Shown here in pieces: positions 61,776 to 64,000 of a DNA stretch of 64,000 nt. Numbering within the stretch: the first letter of the stretch is position 1; each line of letters begins with the position of its first letter. Location of the stretch: assembly GCA_014706295.1 (NCBI GenBank), contig JACSVZ010000002.1, forward strand, positions 106,078,547 through 106,142,546. Direction: 5' to 3'. This stretch comes from Lycocorax pyrrhopterus obiensis. Lineage: Eukaryota > Chordata > Aves > Passeriformes > Paradisaeidae. The notes below the pieces were generated by a model. The model was not told where the DNA came from and ran no database searches. It was given only the letters and a program-made list of their open reading frames with translations. Made by a program: the position numbers and the translations under genes.

Positions 61776-64000
61776 TGGGAGGTGTTACCTTCAGCTCTTA
61801 CTATGACGGATAAGGGCAAATTCTACACTGTTAAAATAAATCTTTTGATGTAGATATCTAAAGTGCTGCTTTGTCTCTTTGACTTGGGGAGACTCTTTTT
61901 TTTACAGAAAGAATGAAGAAGATAAAAATATTGAAATAATATACTTTCCAAAAAGAAAGAAAAATAGAAGTATATCTATGTGAGTGTACATCTTTCTTTG
62001 AAATCATACTGTTCTCTCTTGTTTTACTGCAAAAATAAAGAACATAAGAATGCAGCAGAAGTCTATCATGCCTCACCTCTTTTGCTTTCCAGTTTCTATT
62101 TGCTCCTTTATTTTCCATACTTTAAAATCTCATTTAACATTCTCTTGAGAAGGAGAGCACAAGATTACAATCTAACGATTGTAATGAGAATGGGTTACGT
62201 TTGTGCCATTTCCCATTTTCATTACAATCTTTGTGGCAAGAGTAATGTAACAGAATTTTTAATGTCTTATATATTGCATGAACATTTTTTTTTTTCAGCA
62301 AGCTCCTGCTACATTTCAATGGCTGATGCTGTTGCAGAACATTGCAACTTTGATCTTTTTATAGCTTGCATAACGATCACATTGGCAATTTCACCCACTT
62401 CCCCAAAGTGGAAAATATTTTGATATACAGCTTGCTGCTACAAAAGCCAGTCTTGTACACATACTGTACATACCTAGAAAATTGTTTTCCCCAAAATCCC
62501 AGCTGTGGCTGAGTACAAGATACTGACATCACCAAAGATGTGTGTTTCTTGGAGCGGTACTACAGGAATTGTAGATTGCAGAATCTGAGCAGAAGAATAG
62601 AGCAGTTTGATTCCTGAAAGGCAGGGACAGCTCTTGGACAGAAGTGGTTTCACATTATTTGGCATGGCACTGATTTTCCAAAGTGTATAAACCTTCCTAT
62701 AAAGCTTCTCATAGTGATCAGCAACTAAGGAAAAGGTAGGCGATGGACCAGGACAAATTCTCAATAAAAAAGGGATCAGAATGAGTTTGGCAAGAGAACC
62801 AGTGGTTTAAGCCATGCTATAGAAGCAGCAGGCACCACCTAGCAGTCTGTCTGGATTTGTTAATGCAAATGGTTAACACGAGTGATTCTTAACACAGGAG
62901 CTAACTAGGGGAAAAGAGAAATATACTGGAATAGCTAGCTCAAGGGCAACATCCCTGAGGAGATCCATAAAGACCTCATGTGACCAGAAAGGCTTCAAAG
63001 GCAAAGGCATCTACAGCTAACAGGGGGATCTTCCTCAAATTCCTTGCCTACCTTTATGGGGAGGAAAGAGAATGATGGCATTGACAAAAAACTAAGAAAT
63101 CCTCAGGCTTTTATATCATGCAGGACTGCAGAGCCACAACAGCCTCAGACTGAAGGGGTGGTGAAGACCATGCTCCAGGTGCGCCAAAGAGAGCAAGCAC
63201 AGAGGTATGGCTTAGGGCTGATTTGACTGGGTCTGGGTGGCTCTACCCCTCAGGGACTGGAAACATTTCTCCTTTAGACAATGCAGCCTGATGAAAAAAA
63301 ACCAAAGAAAATGTTAGGGAGATGAATGGGCTTGAATTTGAGCATAAACTTAACCTTTGGCTAGTACTATAAATTCTATTGACATATACATCTTGTCGAT
63401 TAATACAGACTAATGATACTGAACTTTAAAAAAAACCCAAAATTTTGAGAGTAGCACCTTCTTGCAAGATCAGAAGAGAAGACAATGTCAGCATATCTTT
63501 GAGACAGCCTGCATCTGGCAGATTCATGTTCCTGCTTAAGAAGCTTTATTTCCTTGATGCATAGGGTAGAATCTGGCATCCTTTAGATCAATGCCTATGG
63601 AGATATCCACAGCGTGGCAAGGCAATGGGTGAAGGAGAATGACATCCTCATTACAATAACATTCAACAGAAAACTTCCAGATTTTGAAATTTCTGGACAA
63701 AGCCATTCATGAAAAGATGCACAAGGTTAGATTTCTCACTTTACCCACAGGAGTTGAGTTTTAACCCTGCCTCTTGTCTGTTCAACTTCTGTTGTGCTTG
63801 ATATAAGCTGGGCACATCTACACTGAGGCTCGAATTTTTTTCCCTTTGAGTCTAAATTTAACACTGCAGACCCTCAGGATAAAACCAGTTGAGCCCTTTG
63901 GAGGGAAAGCGTTCATCCTCTTTATCAGAGTGGCTTTCCCGGTGGCTTTCACTTCAGCGAGAAGAGTGTCTGGGATAATTGCTCTTTCCACAGAGGATCA
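61776..64000. other. Non-coding unique sequence, no gene recognised
   Basis: A 147-codon plus-strand frame (61980-62423) crosses a poly(T) run at 62286-62296 and has no recognised domain. From 62424 to the window end nothing identifiable was seen; A-runs occur at 63294-63302 and 63428-63440. Confidence 0.55.

Noticed and set aside
1..64000. CRISPR arrays, prokaryotic operons, tRNA/rRNA genes, bacterial mobile elements
   Set aside because: No regularly spaced repeats, no ribosome-binding-site-led gene strings and no recognisable tRNA or rRNA sequence. CR1 content shows a vertebrate nuclear origin.

Overview
This window looks like non-coding DNA from a bird nuclear genome. The strongest evidence is four fragments of CR1 LINE 3' ends (about 19.5, 23.6, 41.9 and 49.8-50.3 kb). 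The copy at 41.9 kb ends in the ATTCTATG-type direct repeats typical of avian and other sauropsid CR1 elements. There are also a few very old, diverged amniote repeats (MIR/CORE-SINE-like copies at 9.2 and 48.9-49.1 kb, and others at 25.2, 30.0 and 31.8 kb). Overall repeat content is low, and I see no L1/Alu-type elements. Species cannot be set from this sequence alone.

I could not recognise any protein-coding gene, rRNA, tRNA, known ncRNA, CRISPR array or bacterial-type feature on either strand. The longest open frames are about 140-152 codons. That is only somewhat more than chance predicts for 64 kb of moderately AT-rich DNA read in six frames, and none has a domain I recognise. The window is best read as intergenic sequence (gene desert) or the inside of a large intron.

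Layout: 0-9 kb is unique sequence with small simple repeats. 9.2-9.4 kb holds a MIR-like SINE. 9.4-19.5 kb is unique. 19.5-25.4 kb has two CR1 tails in opposite orientation, a TTTG-rich tract, an AT-rich tract and a palindromic ancient repeat. 25-32 kb has a purine tract, an AT hairpin, a poly(T)/AATAAA signature that could be a retrocopy 3' end on the minus strand, and two more ancient repeats. 32-42 kb is mostly unique, with a small CpG-dense patch at 40.5-40.7 kb and a CR1 tail at 41.9 kb. 42-50.3 kb has a MIR-like copy on the minus strand and the longest CR1 fragment. 50-64 kb is unique, apart from a doubtful decayed retroelement-like stretch at 58.5-59.8 kb and a CpG-containing, homeodomain-motif-rich patch at 61.6-61.8 kb that could be a conserved non-coding element.

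No genes here act together as a system. The most checkable leads are the candidate regulatory patches at 40.5, 48.3 and 61.7 kb, the possible retroelement remnant at 58.5-59.8 kb, and the possible retrocopy at 28.9 kb. I found no convincing previously undescribed system.
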